DNA of 64,000 nt from Rostratula benghalensis. Taxonomy: Eukaryota; Chordata; Aves; Charadriiformes; Rostratulidae. Where the stretch lies: contig VXAI01000098.1 of assembly GCA_013399305.1 (NCBI GenBank), positions 422,111 to 486,110 on the forward strand, in the 5' to 3' direction. A program made the position numbers and the translations under genes. Below are positions 11,944 through 25,900 of the stretch, piece after piece; position 1 is the first letter of the stretch, and each line of letters opens with the position of its first letter. Below the pieces are notes generated by a model. That model was not told the DNA's origin. It saw nothing but the letters and a program-made list of their open reading frames with translations, and searched no databases.

Positions 11944-14900
11944 TTAAAATCCCACTAAATCCCAAGTGGATTATTTTATACTTAAGTCAAGATGAATCAC
12001 CTTTCTGATACTCTGCTTCAGCCCAGCAATTTAGCAGACTACATCAATTAATTATCATTGCTTACTGGTCAAACTACCTTAGTAGATCCTTCCTGTCATC
12101 AAACTCTAGGGAACGATGATCTGAATGCAAATTTACTTTGACTCACGTTTTACCTCCACAGTTATCTGTCACGGTATCATGCACTAGTTAAAAACTTGTA
12201 CTGTGTGCAGATATCAGCAGTAGATTTTAATGCCAGATGAGAATGAGAAATATACATACACTGAAAAATTACCTACCATCTTCACTGGGTGTCAGCTTGT
12301 TGATCTCCACCTGGCAACCAAGGCATCACAACACCAAGTTACCACTTCACCTACAAAGGGTAAAAGAGTGTTTTCAAATAACATGAAAGCAAACAGCAGT
12401 CCCTCCCCCATAAGGTCCCAGCACCTCCCCATCCATTCCAACCCTTTCCTCTCAGTGGTACCACTATGGAAGCAGATTATGCAAACTGTCAGTCACAAGT
12501 CACTAATATGCGACTTCTCTCCTCCTCAAAAATCATCACTTAAACATACACATGGCAAAATTCTTGGTAAACGGGAAAAAAAAAATATCAGACTTACAAA
12601 GCACATTTTTCCAGATCTCCTGCAGAAGGGCAGATACACAGCAGATGCTGTATCTATCCACTTGTAATGAGCAGAGCATCCAGTTACTTTAATTGCAGCA
12701 AAGTGCCCTCTTAACGGTGACCAGAAACACTGCCTGTACAACACCAGTTATGTGCTCATGGTTGTATTTATTACATAAATAATTTGTGCCTACCCAACAG
12801 GCCCTTTTACCTTGTATCACGGTCATTTCCCAGAGGCTAAGTAAAACACGACTGAAACATAGCCCAAGGTCTTCAGACAAACCTGACAAACCTCCACAAC
12901 CCGTTTTACATCTTCTGTTGCGGAAATACCTTGGTTGGCATCTAAGTTGGGAAACTTTAGCAGCAGGTGAATGTGGAAGGCATCCAAAGGCAGTGTCATG
13001 AGTTTGAAACAAGTTCCCTTAGTTTAGCTAGGGGAATGCCATGCTCCAGCAGAGCTGGATTAACTGTCTGTGTAGAAGCTCACAGCCTGTTGTGAGGTTG
13101 CTAGATTATTGGTGCCCCCACTCATTTGAGAATTTGAGTGACCACTTTCTCAGCCACATGAAGGACCCCGGTCTTTCTAATCCTGAATCTTGTTGCTGTA
13201 GCATTTGGATTGTTCTCTAGCAGTCATGGTGTGCAAGTACACCTGTCAATGTTGGCATTTCTTTTTGTTTCACATTCGAGGAGAGAGTAACTGGAAAGAC
13301 TGCTGGAGATCTGGCAACAAGAGCAGAAAAGCCCTGGTGAGACACAAATCTCTGCAGGGTTCAGTGAGCATCCCCGAATCCCTGCACGGCCGGCAGGCTG
13401 CCCGGGGTCCCGTGTGGCCTGGGCTGCTGGCAGCAGGCTGGTGACGTTTGCATCACATCCCAGTTGCCAAGCAGAGGTGCTGTGTTTGAAGATAAAAAGT
13501 GATCAGTGAAGATAGTGAGGGGAATAAAATAAACGTATCAATAAGCACTCCTGAGGATATGTGAAGACATATTTTGCTCAAGAGGTAAGAAAGATATAAG
13601 GACTAAGATATAAGGAAAGGCCACCTCACAGGTAATGGTGTAATGTACAAGCTACCCCTGCATACTCTGTGCTAATTAGCCTCCCCCATCAGCACACAGC
13701 AACTCAGGTCTGGTTCTGTTTCCTGCGCTGCCTCTATCTAAACAGCCAAAAACCCACTTAGACATCACCAAAAGGGTCGTTTCCCAGAAGCTCCTGGTCT
13801 CCAAGAATGCTGATTCCCTCCCGAACCATTTTGCGGGTACAACAGCCTATGAACACTTCCCCTCTTTGCAGACAGAGGATACAGAAGCAGTGATGAGCAT
13901 AACAAACTCACTAATTCAAGCACAGAGCAAGGGGTGATGTTCTGGGCGATTGAGTCTGATTCCAGTGATGACCAACATCTGACTGCTCAAACCAGAGTGC
14001 CTTATTCATTCTGATAGTGTTCGGCCTTGCTCAGACGTGTACCAGTTGCAAGATCAGGATTTTTTCTCTCTTTCTTAGCAGTATTTTTTTCTCTCTCCTG
14101 ATGAGATAGAAACTGAAGCAAGGACCCACACAGCCCCCAGATCTCCACACCACACAGGAGATGGCATCCAGCAAGAGCTGCCAGGTGCAGCTACACCTCA
14201 ACACATCAGCGTTGGTTTGCTAGAAAGGACTTGTGCCACTGAAGTCCACTAGGCTACACAAGCCCAGATTTGATGCATTTCAACATATTTTACTCCTGCA
14301 ATGCAAAAACCCTGCCCCTGCAGTCCCAGGGAAGAGTGCCACAGAGGACCTGGCAGTCACGTTACTCCTCTAAGAAGCGGACACCTCTTTAAACAGCCAT
14401 TAATCTCCTCCCGGACTGTGTCACTCCTCCCCGGTGTCACACCCGCTCACAAGAGCAGGGCCTGGATGGCGCAAGGGTCCCATGAATTAGCTGATGGAAC
14501 AAGTGAAAAGCAGGAAGCTGAGACACTTCAGCTTCAGACAAAAAAAGGCAAGATGACAAAAGACAGGCTTTTGTACTAAGGTCATAAGAGCAAAGAGCCA
14601 CAAGAAACTTCAGTCATTCAGTCCAGTCCACTCCCTTGGGCTAGATACAGTCCCCCAGTTCACCCATCAGCATTTCCACCTCTTTCTTCGTATTTCCACC
14701 AATATTTGACTTACCTCCTGCAGAAAAGCAGGGTCTCCATCAATCTCTTGCGTGGCTTTGCCTCTTAAAGAGAGGGAAGATGCTTCCAAATTCACTCCTT
14801 CAACTAATCTCTCCAAAGGCACAGACCAAGCCTTAGCATTTGCTCTGTCAAGATCCCAGCAGGGACTGAACTAAGAATAGTAGCTAAGGTGAAGGACAGA

Positions 14901-17203
14901 GCTTGCTAGTAGGATTAGCTGGTGCAATTACAGGTAGCAAATCCCTGCTACTCAAAGGCTTTAATCGTTAAGCAGCAAGAGAAATGCTGCTTTTCCTGAG
15001 GTGGTGTGGGGTGGTTTGGTTTTGTTTGTTTTCAGTGACACCAAGGCTGAAAGAGCAGAGAGTGGCTGGAGGAAGGCTGCAGGACTGCAACTTGGTGAGC
15101 TTCTGCCTCCCTCTGCTGGGAGGTGGGCGGCCAGCAGACCCTGCAGAGGGGACAGCTTGTCCCAAAACTATCCTTGTCCTCCTCTCACCTGAAGCACTAG
15201 TGGAGAGACATCCAGGGCCCCAAGGTGGCAGGGGCTGCAGCAGTGAGGAGGGGGACAGAGGGCAGGGTCTCCTTCAGAGGCAGCTGGGAGAAGCTCATTG
15301 CAGTTTCCCCCCTAGTTCACAGATGGAAACGAAAGGTCACTTTGGCCAGTTTAAGAAAACTCTGCTTTTTGCCATCAGCTTCCCAACAAACTGCGGGTAT
15401 TTTTATTTTGTTGCATGTTTCCCATCTGTGGAATGAACCGATAGAATTTTCAGCAGGAAAAGGGGTCAGGTTCAGTTGTCTCACATGCAGAGCTGGAGGG
15501 AAGCCTACACAGCAGCAAGAATCCACCTTCACACCCGAGGAACCGCGCAAGACCAGCAGAAACCAGCACCTCTGTTAGCCCAGCCAAGCTTCCTCTACTG
15601 CTGCTGCGACCCCTTGGTTCCTCTTGAAATGACTGCCACAGAAAGAAACACTTTTCCTAATCCAAAATCCTTCTCCAAATTCCCTGCCAGCCCCCTGCCT
15701 AGCGAAAAGCAGCTTTGACCCCATTGAGATGGCACCTCACAGAGTGGTCATGAAGAGGAATTAATCAAGGCTTTGGAAAACATAGGTTTACAGGTCTCTG
15801 CATCCCTCCTGGCTCCCACTGCAGCTCTTCAGGACGTACGAGGAGCACGGGGCAAAAAACTGACCGGCTTTAAATCACAGGCATACAAATGCCAGTTCAA
15901 ATGGCTGGGTTTGGATGCTGTGCCACCCAAGTTGTTTGTAGAGCTCAATACCCCAACAGGGCTCTGAGTTAAGAGCTGTGTTACCAGAAACACTCACCAC
16001 ATGTAAATCTTGAGTCAGTTTCTTAAAATAGATAGTCTGAAAATAAACATCAGCTAAACATTGACATTAGGAATGCTACCTACCAACAAAAATAGATTCA
16101 TCACGTGCTGTATTCAACTCCTGTGTTATAGGGGAACGGTCAGCATAAAAACAATTGCCCACTGCAAGTTTTTTCCCCATCTGAGGTCTCCTGCAAAATT
16201 TTGTTTCTCCAATGCTCACTAGCACCACAAGAAATAGCATATAAGGTAACCCAAGCAAGCGTCCCCTCTCTTCTACCTCAGTATTACGACTGCAGCAAAA
16301 GGAGTTAAGAGGATAATTTTGAAACACAAAGGTGAAGCCTTACCACACCCTCTCACAACTCCTTCCACAGCAAGGTGGCCAAATTCTGCTTGGCTGGTGG
16401 CTTGTGTGGCCAAAAGGTCCAGCTTGGAAGCAGCGCAGCAGGATGCCCACTTTATGAGTGCCCCTCCGAGTCCTTGGCAGCCCGTGGCCAGCAGCCCGGT
16501 CCACAGAGCAGTGGGGTCTCCTTCCACTCCTCGATGGCCACTTGGGGTGTAATTTTCCTGAGGGGGGAAAGAAGAGATCATCTGATGGGGTGGCCTGCAG
16601 GCTGCAGTCTTCTCTGCAGCTACAGCATAATTGTTGGGGGGCCAAAAGGGACTATTACCAATTGGAAAGCCATGAACTGTCCTTTATCTTACTGCGTGCC
16701 TCAGGGCAGGGTGCAGATACCTTGCACAGGCTGCACCACCAATAATCCAAGGGTGACCTCCACTGCATCAAGCAATTCACCATTTCTTTGGTCTACACCT
16801 CCTTCCCACCAGCTCTGCTGCTACATAACCCGCTGCGACCATCATTTTAGTCCCCAGAACATTATAGCACCCTGGGGGAGGCACCTGCAGAGGCGATGCT
16901 GCAGTGGTGGCTTGTCACCCCGAGTTCCAATTCGCCTACCGGAGCCTTGCCGCTTCCTCATCCTGACTGTTACCCGAATCGTTACAACCAGCCCCCGGGG
17001 GACCTGCCCACACACAGCACCAAAGCTCCTTGCAACTGAAGGACATCCAGAAAAAGGACACTGCATTCTACTCGCAGACGTAAGGCAATGGACTTGGCCA
17101 ACTCAGTTGCTAAATGATGGGGTGGGGGGGTGAGCAGAGTACGGGAGTTGGCTGTCACAGCGCTTGCAGCAGCATCTTTCAGTTGTGTGCAGTCCCTCAC
17201 CAT

Positions 17204-17216
17204 CCCCCCCCCCCCC
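17204..17216. repeat. C13 homopolymer
   Basis: Thirteen consecutive C followed by T4; prone to length variation and sequencing error. Confidence 0.9.
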
Positions 17217-18269
17217 TTTTCCCCTGCAATGTCCTTCTTTGCTGAAGAGTTTTCAGACAGGGCTTTTGCTGCAGTGCATCAAAGAGCGGGTGACTTGCCA
17301 GCAAACCACAAATTGTTCTCTCCTCATCCCTTCTCCCCCCATCTGCCCAATCCCACCAGCTGATACTCGTTGATTGGGACCTGGGAGACTGCCCAGCCTG
17401 TCCCTGGGACTGAGCCTTCAAGGAGGAGCAGGTCCTATTTGCACCACCCCTCCCGTAAACTCCTCCAGCAGCACACAAGGACCCTGCTGTTTTACCCAGT
17501 GCCATAACCACACTTTTACAGCTCCTCCAATGAGCATTTTTGCCTCTGCTCTGAAGTGCAGTGACTTTCCCAGCTCTGTAGGCAAGCCAGCCTCAGAGCT
17601 TGGAGTATTCCCTGGTTTTCAGCCCAAGGGCTGTCTCCTCAGGACTGTGACCCAGTGTTTTAACTCACACACTCTTCTACAGCTGAGGTTAATTGCAAGA
17701 GAGGCTTCAGCCACCCGTTTCCTCCCACCCTTTGGTTCAAGGATATGTGTTTCAGGCCCCTCTTTGCCCAGATAGTTCAGATGCTTCTCTCCTGAAGCAC
17801 AGCAAGAGCCTCTCAAGCACTCCTGCAAACCGTGCGAGGGAGCCAAGTCAACCTCACACGTTCTGCCTCTGACAGCCCTGCTGCATTGGCACAGCAGCGA
17901 CTTCTGTCCAAAAAAGTAGGTTCTTTACTGTATGTAAAGATACACTTAGGTATTCCCTGGGAAACACGTGTGGGGAAGCATTTCAGAGCCCAGGAGCTCC
18001 ACAGGAGCCAAAACACAGCACCTCAGGGATGACCTCAACCACCAGCTTCCTCCCCAGGCTGACAGTGACCTTCAAAGTTGAAAACGGCTCTCCACATAAT
18101 TCACCTTTTCTAATCAAATAGTACATAATTGGCCAACTCTCCACCTTTTTTTGAATGACAAGATGGGCAAAGGACTTAAGACTGATGCTAAGTGACAATT
18201 CACGGATATTTTAAACATTTCACCAATAATTCAAGGTCAACAGCTAGTTCAGGGCCATTTCTGTGCTTG

Positions 18270-18325
18270 AATATAATAGGCCCTTGTCTGTGAGCATTCT
18301 GGGGCAGGGACCTTATTTTCTTTTC
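18270..18325 (+). repeat. possible ancient SINE tail
   Basis: The segment reading TGTGAGCATTCTGGGGCAGG followed by GACCTTATTTTC resembles the 'gtaagctctttggggcagggaccgtctttt' tail found in old amniote SINE/CR1-derived repeats. It is short and diverged, so this is a tentative call. Confidence 0.25.
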
Positions 18326-21300
18326 ACAGGATTCCACACAACTGCTGCTGCTAAACCAAGTGAAGAGCATCTTCGATAAGCACATCCTCACTTAATTTTG
18401 TTCTTTAAGACAATGCAGAGTACTTTCTATTCATCACAAGCAAGCTTTTAAAATGAGGTAAGATGTATACTTTATGTTTATAAATATACAGTTATTTGCT
18501 GCAGAATATCAGTGCAAATTAGAACCTGTTTAGATTTGCCAAATTTTACTTCTTCCTCACTCAGCAGTAGGGACTTTCCCTTCTCAAGAGGGTCTGAAAA
18601 GCAGGGGGAAGGCCCCAGAAGGATAGCTGAATCCCGCTGCAGCCCAGCTCTCCCAGCGTAATTAGAAATTCTGAAGGCAGAGCTGGAAAAATTACATTTT
18701 AAGGACATTTATGCCCAGGCATAGAGGTAGGGGAAAAAAAAAATTAAGATTCCTGGCACATGGGAATTCTTGTGTTCACGTGTCAGACAGGGATAGGCAG
18801 AAAGCAATTTACAGCAGCTGGTAAGGCTTTTTAATACCCTGGTGCATCACATTGTACAACTGAGACAGCCAACAACTTCCCCCACCCCTTGCACTCCTCA
18901 TCACTCCTGATTCTGCAGTGAGGGAGTTGAGGGGAGAATCTGCAGAGGTTTTGCAAGAAGCAGCCTCTCTCCCTTGCCCCAATCCAAAGGTTTCAAGTCT
19001 GTGAAAATGAGCAAAATTAAGTATTTGACATTATTCAGGAAGGGAAAGCATATCTTCCCCAGTTTCTCACTGGAACAGGCATTGCCAATGACCCTTCAGT
19101 CCGGGACCAGGAGCAATTTTTAAATTCCCCTTTAAGAGATCCTTCCTGACATCACTTCTGTATTTTTTTTTACTCATAAAACCGGACCTTTTGGAAGAGA
19201 GAAACTTGGAACACGTGAGTTTGCTGCAGTGGTAGGTAATACTTATGGAGTATGTCATTCGTGGGGGGAGCAGCTTCTTTACAGGCACATATTAGCTTGG
19301 AAATAAGCTACATCCCTGAAGCCTAGCACACAGCCTGCTGTTACACCACATTTGGTGTAGCAGCACGAAAAGCAAGAGTTAAAACAAGCTACAACCGTAC
19401 CCAAATACTTAAAGGCTACGTGCCTTTTGCGGTGGGGCACCAGGCAGAGAATCAGTCTCCTTCTCCAAAAAACCCAAGAGTGTTGTTTGCTTTAAGTCCC
19501 ACTCACTGGTGGCGAACCAGCATCATATGAAGCTCTGGTAGGAGTGCTGGCTGTAACCACACAGAATTTGGTATGGCATACCTGTGTGCGAGCACACGAG
19601 CCCTGAGAGCAGGCACCAGGAGTAAACCTGACATTTCATAAAGCTTGTACTTTCTCAAGACACCTTACTCTTCTAAGAAAAGACTCTAGCAGGAGCAAAT
19701 ACCCCAGGCAGCCCCAAATGCTAAAACTCACTCTAAAATCATTATGGCAGCCAGGAAAAGATCATGGCTTTCCAGACCAGAGACTGGCATCAAAAGAAGA
19801 AATCAGTTGAAATAGGGTCTTTCCAGGCACAGCAAAGTCTAGATTAGAGGCCCCAGGTCTGTGCACTAAGGCTTTTCAGTGCCCTGGCTTATGTTAACTT
19901 CACACTGTCTGGGTATCTGCCAGGTTGGAGCACTGCAGGCATAGCATGGAAGTTTCAGGTGAGACCAGAGGTCCTGTGACCTCCAGTTAAGATTTAACAT
20001 GTACTGAGGATACCTTCCCAGGTGCACAAAGAAGCACTAGGGCAGCATAGGATGTAAGAGGATAAAAAATAAAGTACCTCCTCCTTCCCCAAGCTTTGCA
20101 CTCTGGCATTATTTTATCTTTTGCAACTTTTCCTCCCATTGCTCAGCACTGAAGGATTCTTTGCCCTTAATTTCCTGATAATATATTCAGTTATACTTCA
20201 CTCAAAGAGGAGATAACCAGTGACACTTCAATACAGGGACTATTTGAAACACACAACTCTTGGATTTGGCTCATTTTTATCCTCTATAATAATTCTTATT
20301 CTGTTTATCTGGTAGACAGTCATCATTCCGGGTTTTCAAGGAGACACAAAAACCCTCTCAAGAGGGGAACCCCAGCAAATGTGGCTGCTCCCCCGCAGTT
20401 CTCACACTTTCAGCAGTTGTATTGCCTTTGGTGAAGTCTGTTCTTCCATTCAGTCTTAGAGCAGTAGGATTTTTTTCTTAAAGTAAAGACCAATATGCTT
20501 GTATGCTGATTACCCTTCCCTAATCCCCATGTGTTGGAACACCCTGTCACATTCATTATCCTTCGGTGATTTACATCAAGCCTGGTGTTAGCTCAGTTAC
20601 TTTTTTCTTCCTGTTCTACCAAATAGAGTGGTTCTGCATAAATGCCACAAACGTATGCGTAAGTACTTTACAAAGGAAATTCGCTTTGCTGGTGAACGTG
20701 ATGACACAAGGGAAACAGAAGTAACATCGCATCGGTGGGATGAATGAAGTCCGCATCACAGCCCTTTCAGTTTCAGTTACATTATCTCATTTTTTACACC
20801 ACACAACATTCAAAGTTTCATCTTTACACCTAAAACTCTCCTTGTGTCTTCAAGACTTGGGGACAGAGATCCAATGGAAGATCTGAAAGTTTAATTGAAT
20901 TTAAAAAAACGCCTTGGCACTTGAGGGTGGCCAGGGGCTTGCCTCTACCATCAGCTTGCATTGTGTGACCTTGAGAGATCCCAACTCCCCCTGCTCAGTG
21001 GTGGGGCTGAGACTTACCTTTCCCACAGACCTGACTGACTTTTCTTAGTCCTTGTGCAAGCACACGATAAAAAAACCACCACAATTACCCATCCAATGTA
21101 AATATACACTACTACTCTCAGACACCACTAATTGCCTCAGCGGGGGCAAGAACGCTTCCTGGTGTCAAGAGACATCGCTGGGAAAAGGGAAGTCAAATAT
21201 TTAGTCATTTCAGACACTGCTAATGTCATCCAGCATCAACTCCACAGCAGCAAAGACCTGACTTGGTATGTGCTGTAACAACTGCCTGCTGAGTAGCTTC

Positions 21301-22419
21301 CACCCCCTCACCCCCAGCCACAGAATATTAATTTCATATCTACAGGGATTTCAGCACAGCTGACTTCACTGGTATTTCAACAGAATTGGTAATTGCTCAA
21401 ACTGCATTTTTCCCCTTGCCCCATTCATTCACACAGTTACCAAGACTCTGAAATTGGTAAGAAGCTGCATTTCAATTAATATTCATGTTTATATTCCAGG
21501 AAAATGCAAGCTGCTAGCAGAGACTTCTCTTCAAGTGATATTTCTTTTTTTCTTCTAAAGTTAAAAATTCAGTCCTCGTGCCATTAACAAATTGTGTTCA
21601 GACAGCACATTTCTCCAGAACGTGCAAGTTAAAATTCTGCAGAAGGTGGCTGTGCCAACACATTTCCAATGCTAATTCAACTTTCGAAGGCTGTCAAAAA
21701 GGTATTAATGCACGGAAGTCACAAGACCACTTTTCTTAGATTGGTAAAACACACTTTTTTGAGCTCAGTTCAGCAGACATGAGCGCACAAGGACATGGTC
21801 TTTTGGGAGAAAGGTGCTGAAGCTGAGTCTGAACATTTCAGGATTTAACTGATGGATTAAGAAAACCCCAAACAATAAATGTAAAATTAAAAAAAAATAA
21901 TCAGAGGTAAAAGTAAGTCAGTTGGGGCTGTAGAGCCCCCTATTCCAGCTGGCAGCTCCGGATTGCTCAGGACCAGGAGGAGAAGGGGAATCCCTGGCTG
22001 AGGCTGCTGCTTTGCAGATCACTTGAAGGAGAAAAGCTCTGGCTCTACTGCACTCTTAAAGCTGCAGTGCCCGATTTCTCCCCCGTCCCTCCCGCACCCC
22101 GCCGCACCACCCCCGGCTCCTTCCAGGGGGGTGGTGATGGTGGTGCGTGTGAGAAGGAGTGAGAGTGGGAGAGACAAGGCGAGAAGTGTCCAGGGCTGGG
22201 GAAAGGAAGGAAGGAGGGGGGGGATGCAGGAGGGACTGCACCAGCAGCGCGTCCTGATGCTCTCCTGCAAAGGCTCTGCAGCGGGGCTCGGACTGCAGCA
22301 CAACTGCACCAGCCCCAAGGCAGCAAAACCCACCACCTCCTCGGGAAAATCAGCAGCACAGAGGATGCAAAAGCAGAGGTCCTAGCAAGTAATTTTAGTG
22401 GGTGTCATCCTGGTTTGGG

Positions 22420-22457
22420 TTTTTTTTTTTTTTTTAATTTGTGTTAAAAAAAAAAAA
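22420..22457. repeat. poly(T)/poly(A) low-complexity inverted pair
   Basis: A T16 run (22420-22435) is followed within 10 bases by an A12 run (22446-22457), capable of forming a small hairpin. Confidence 0.7.
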
Positions 22458-22896
22458 GACTTCACTGATTCAGCCTCCCTCATCCTCGTGTTGGTCCCAA
22501 GGAGAATTAAAAAGGCAGAAAGGCAACAAACCGAATGAAGTTTAATTAGTAAGCACACACCAGAAGTTGGACTTTTTTATCTTTTATCAGTTATAAAAAG
22601 ACAACCCTGCAGGGGGAAGGACCACAGCCTCTTTAAAATGCCTCCCCTTCTAGAAGAGCATGCAAAGGGAAAAACCTTCCATTAAACCAGTTTAGGAAAC
22701 CTTCCCTCCCTCCGAAGTTTTCTTACCCCAAATCCACTCTGTAGAGCTCTGCTGTCTCCGAGCTGGAGCGTTGTCTGGAGCAGCAAAAGTTGCAGACTGC
22801 TTCTCCTGAGAGGGAGGCAGGACCTGGCATAAGTAGTGTCAGACGGGTCCTTGCACTGAAGTGATGCCGGGAGAGCCCAGAGATGCTCAGACAAGC

Positions 22897-22966
22897 AAGG
22901 GAGAAGGAAAAAAAAAAAAAAGAGAAAAAAAAAAAAAAGGAGGGGGGAGAAAGAAGGAAGGGAGAG
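22897..22966 (+). repeat. 70-base polypurine tract
   Basis: Seventy consecutive purines, containing two long A runs and a G6 run. Such tracts can form triplex (H-DNA) structures and are often found near promoters. It lies inside the CpG-enriched region at 22.0-23.2 kb. Confidence 0.85.
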
Positions 22967-25900
22967 TTAAAAAAAGTCCTAAATCCCTGACACTGCAAGA
23001 ACCCTGATCCTATAGGATTGTGTGTAAAAAGCAAGCGCTCGCTCGCTGTACAGCCCTGTTTCCTGACAAGGTGGAGACTGAGCCGTTTGATTGCCTGCTG
23101 GGTTTTTCTCACCTGGTGATGTGGCTCTGGCAAGAGCTAAAACAAGAAGCAAATCAGACATCTGCAGAAGCCTCTCAAACATAGCCCGCTCCCACCTGAG
23201 CTAGTCAAAATTTGGGGTGCAGGCTGGAAGTCACTCAGAAGCCAGCAGGGGCTTCCCAGCAAACAGAAGCTGGAAAGACGCAGGGAGAGTGCTCAGTAAC
23301 TTTGATCAGAGGGGATCAAAAAGTGATAAGAGAACAGGGAGAAGTCTCATTCTCCGTGGTGTCACTAATACCAGTTTTAACCATATCAAGCATACATACA
23401 GAAGCTGCAAGTATAAATATTAACATTTAAGAAGAACAAAAAGCTCAAACTTTCCACAAACATTTAACAGGTCTGATTTTTTTCCCCCAATACACAGTGT
23501 AAAGCCTGATCCAAAGACCTAAAACTACATTGTTTTAAACCTGCTCAGGCCTATAAAAGGTTTTTTTTCCCTGCCTACATTTAATTTCTGTCTCTTATTG
23601 GTTTGACAGGACACAAGATTTACCCCTTGACTACTCCATCCATGAAGACATTGGAAGGTCTAGGCTACTGAAGCTGGGGAGAGCCCTGTTTTCATGGCAG
23701 GGGGATTCAGAGAGCACAGAGGCAATCCACACCAGACCATTTTCCTTCCAATTCATGGAAGCAAGGGTCAGCTCTACGGAACAAAAGAACTCTTGTCCAG
23801 AGAAGAGACTTCAGTTTACATCCTAGAGCCACCAGTTACTAATGATTTCTGGTTCTGTTATTCTGGTCTCCAGTGGTGAGACTCAGGAAGGGGAAACCAG
23901 TTTAAGCTCAAGGTTATGGAGGGATGTTGCCAGGGGACAACTGAACCAGACAGCATTTAAAATATGTGGGCAAGAGCTCTACAGCAAGCTGGCTCTGGAA
24001 CCAACAGTTGCAGAGCAATAGTTTTGAAACATGTTAATTTTTCATCCATATACTCCAATGCACCATAGCAAAATGCCAAGTGTACATCAGGGTCAATCTA
24101 AATTTATTATTGCCTTTTGGTACCACCCTTGAAAGCTTTTTAGATCAGGTTTTCAGATATGCTGATTATCTGCATCCAAAAGAGTCCTGGCACTGAATGG
24201 AGAGGTTTTGGGTTTAGGCTTTTTTTCCTTCCTTTTCACCTTCATTGCTTTTCCATTTGGAGATTAGTTTTTTAAACTGGCCCACTTATATCAGCCTGGC
24301 AGTTGTATAACCCAAAGACACAGGGTACCTGTTCTGTGCCAGGCAAGATGTAGTACATGCAGATACCCAGCACTCCAGTCACTGTCACCCACTCAAGCAG
24401 AGGTCTACCCTAGGATTCAAGGGACTGGGTCAGTTTTTACTTCTTTGTACCTGTTGCATACACCAGCATACTAAATTCTGACAGTTTTATGCTACCAGAG
24501 AGACAAAGCTGTGTGTTTGGCTTTATATTTCTAGTTACTTGTGCCTTGCCACCAGCATTGTACTCTGAAGCTACTGCGTGGCAGAGCTGGCACTAAAATG
24601 TAGGATATTCTCAAGGTCAGAAATTCCACCACCTGGAAGTAGGCTAGAACCAGCAGCAAGAAGTTTTACTGACATTTTCCACACCTTTGAAAACATTGAT
24701 TAACTGAAGCGTTTCACAATATTTCAGGGACACTCACTCTACAAACCAGAAACACAGAGTTAATCTGTAGTAGGTAAGATGAGAAAAGGCACTACTTTAA
24801 GGAAGCAAAGCTCCAGTGCACAGCCTGTGTACAATGTGCCAAGGAAGGCACTGACCACCACATACCATCCCAAACACTGCACCAATCTGCTGCTGCACCA
24901 CAGTCCATTAATAGTAACGTGGTTACGTATTTTGGTGCGTTTCACTTTGTTATGACGAAGGATTTTGGCTCTCAACTTTATCAATCAGTCTATCTCAATG
25001 CCACATTAAGATTAATAAGGGGGGGAATATATCTTTTCAACTTTGCTTTCCCATTCAGCTACCAGAGGCTCAGAGAAAACCTTTGACTTTCCTCAGCTGT
25101 ATTCATGCAGTTCAGCTGTTCTGGAGTGCAGCAGTCCTGGGCTGATCAGCTTTCTGACATGAAGCTCTGCTGCAGTATTATGCCATCAGATACTGCCTAG
25201 GCTGCTATTTATGTTAGAACATAAAGCTGCTTAGGAGAGGCTGGTTTTGCTTTTATTACAGTTTCCAAAACTTCTTGGATAGAAGAAATAACCCCACTGC
25301 AATAGATAAACCTGCATCAGTCAATAAGAATTCAGTATGAAGGTGGGCACTGGCATTCAGTTGCACTGTCCACTCAGAACAATAAAAACTCAACCCTGAC
25401 CATATGAAATTTAAAGCAGGAGCTAAGATATTCCTAGACTAGGAGGTCTCCATGTATTTGAAGGTTTCTTTTCAGAGTCATGCTATTTATATACTATTAA
25501 CTTTTGGGGGGTTTATTTAAATTGGAACAATATGTCAAATATTGATTAGTCAGGATAATTATTACCAGCACAACAACTTCCATTGTTAACTTCCGTTCAG
25601 CGTGTCAATCTTCAATCATTACTTTCCTAAGACACAGTAACTATTGAACTCTAATCAAGTATGTCTTAAGGAACTTCAGGTAGCTCAGTGATGACAGTAC
25701 TCCCTACGTGCCTGTCTTCGGTCAACCTTTTACATCACAAGTCAAGAAAAGTAATTTCTTACTCACCCAGCCCCAAAGAGTTGGGGAAAGCTAGGACTGT
25801 CCCATGGACAAAGCACTGCCATGGTATAGTTAAGCCCTCAAAGGCCTGTAGTTTCAATTCCTGAACACCCAGCAGCTGTCAGAGCCAAACAGACAGCAAC

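Larger units (their letters stand above)
10720..22000. other. intergenic region upstream of MIR34A promoter
   Basis: About 11 kb with no recognisable coding exon. It holds an AAT microsatellite (about 11925-11943), a 13-base C run (17204-17216) and a possible ancient SINE tail near 18.27 kb. The longest frame is an anonymous 252-codon plus-strand frame (16375-17133), which has no recognisable domain. Confidence 0.5.
22019..23180 (-). promoter_or_regulatory. CpG-enriched island, candidate promoter of unassigned transcript
   Basis: CpG and G+C rise sharply over 22075-22345, and there is a second small CpG cluster near 23030 (GCGCTCGCTCGC). Between them, on the minus strand, a GG|GTAAGA donor would end an exon at 22727, and a 70-base pure purine tract lies at 22897-22966. 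The flanks are ordinary intergenic sequence. This could be an alternative distal promoter of the MIR34A host transcript, an unannotated lncRNA start, or an enhancer; sequence alone does not decide. No conserved protein frame is visible. Confidence 0.35.

Noticed and set aside
12230..12667. 145-codon plus-strand frame
   Set aside because: No recognisable domain or splice context; treated as chance.
14580..14700. Possible CR1-like fragment (AAGAAACTTCAGTCATTCAG, then TCCAGTCCACTCCC)
   Set aside because: Only loosely similar to CR1; too diverged to support without a repeat search.
22723..23133. 136-codon minus-strand frame in the 22-23 kb island
   Set aside because: Its Phe/Ser-rich middle is simply the translated purine tract, and there is no domain or homology.
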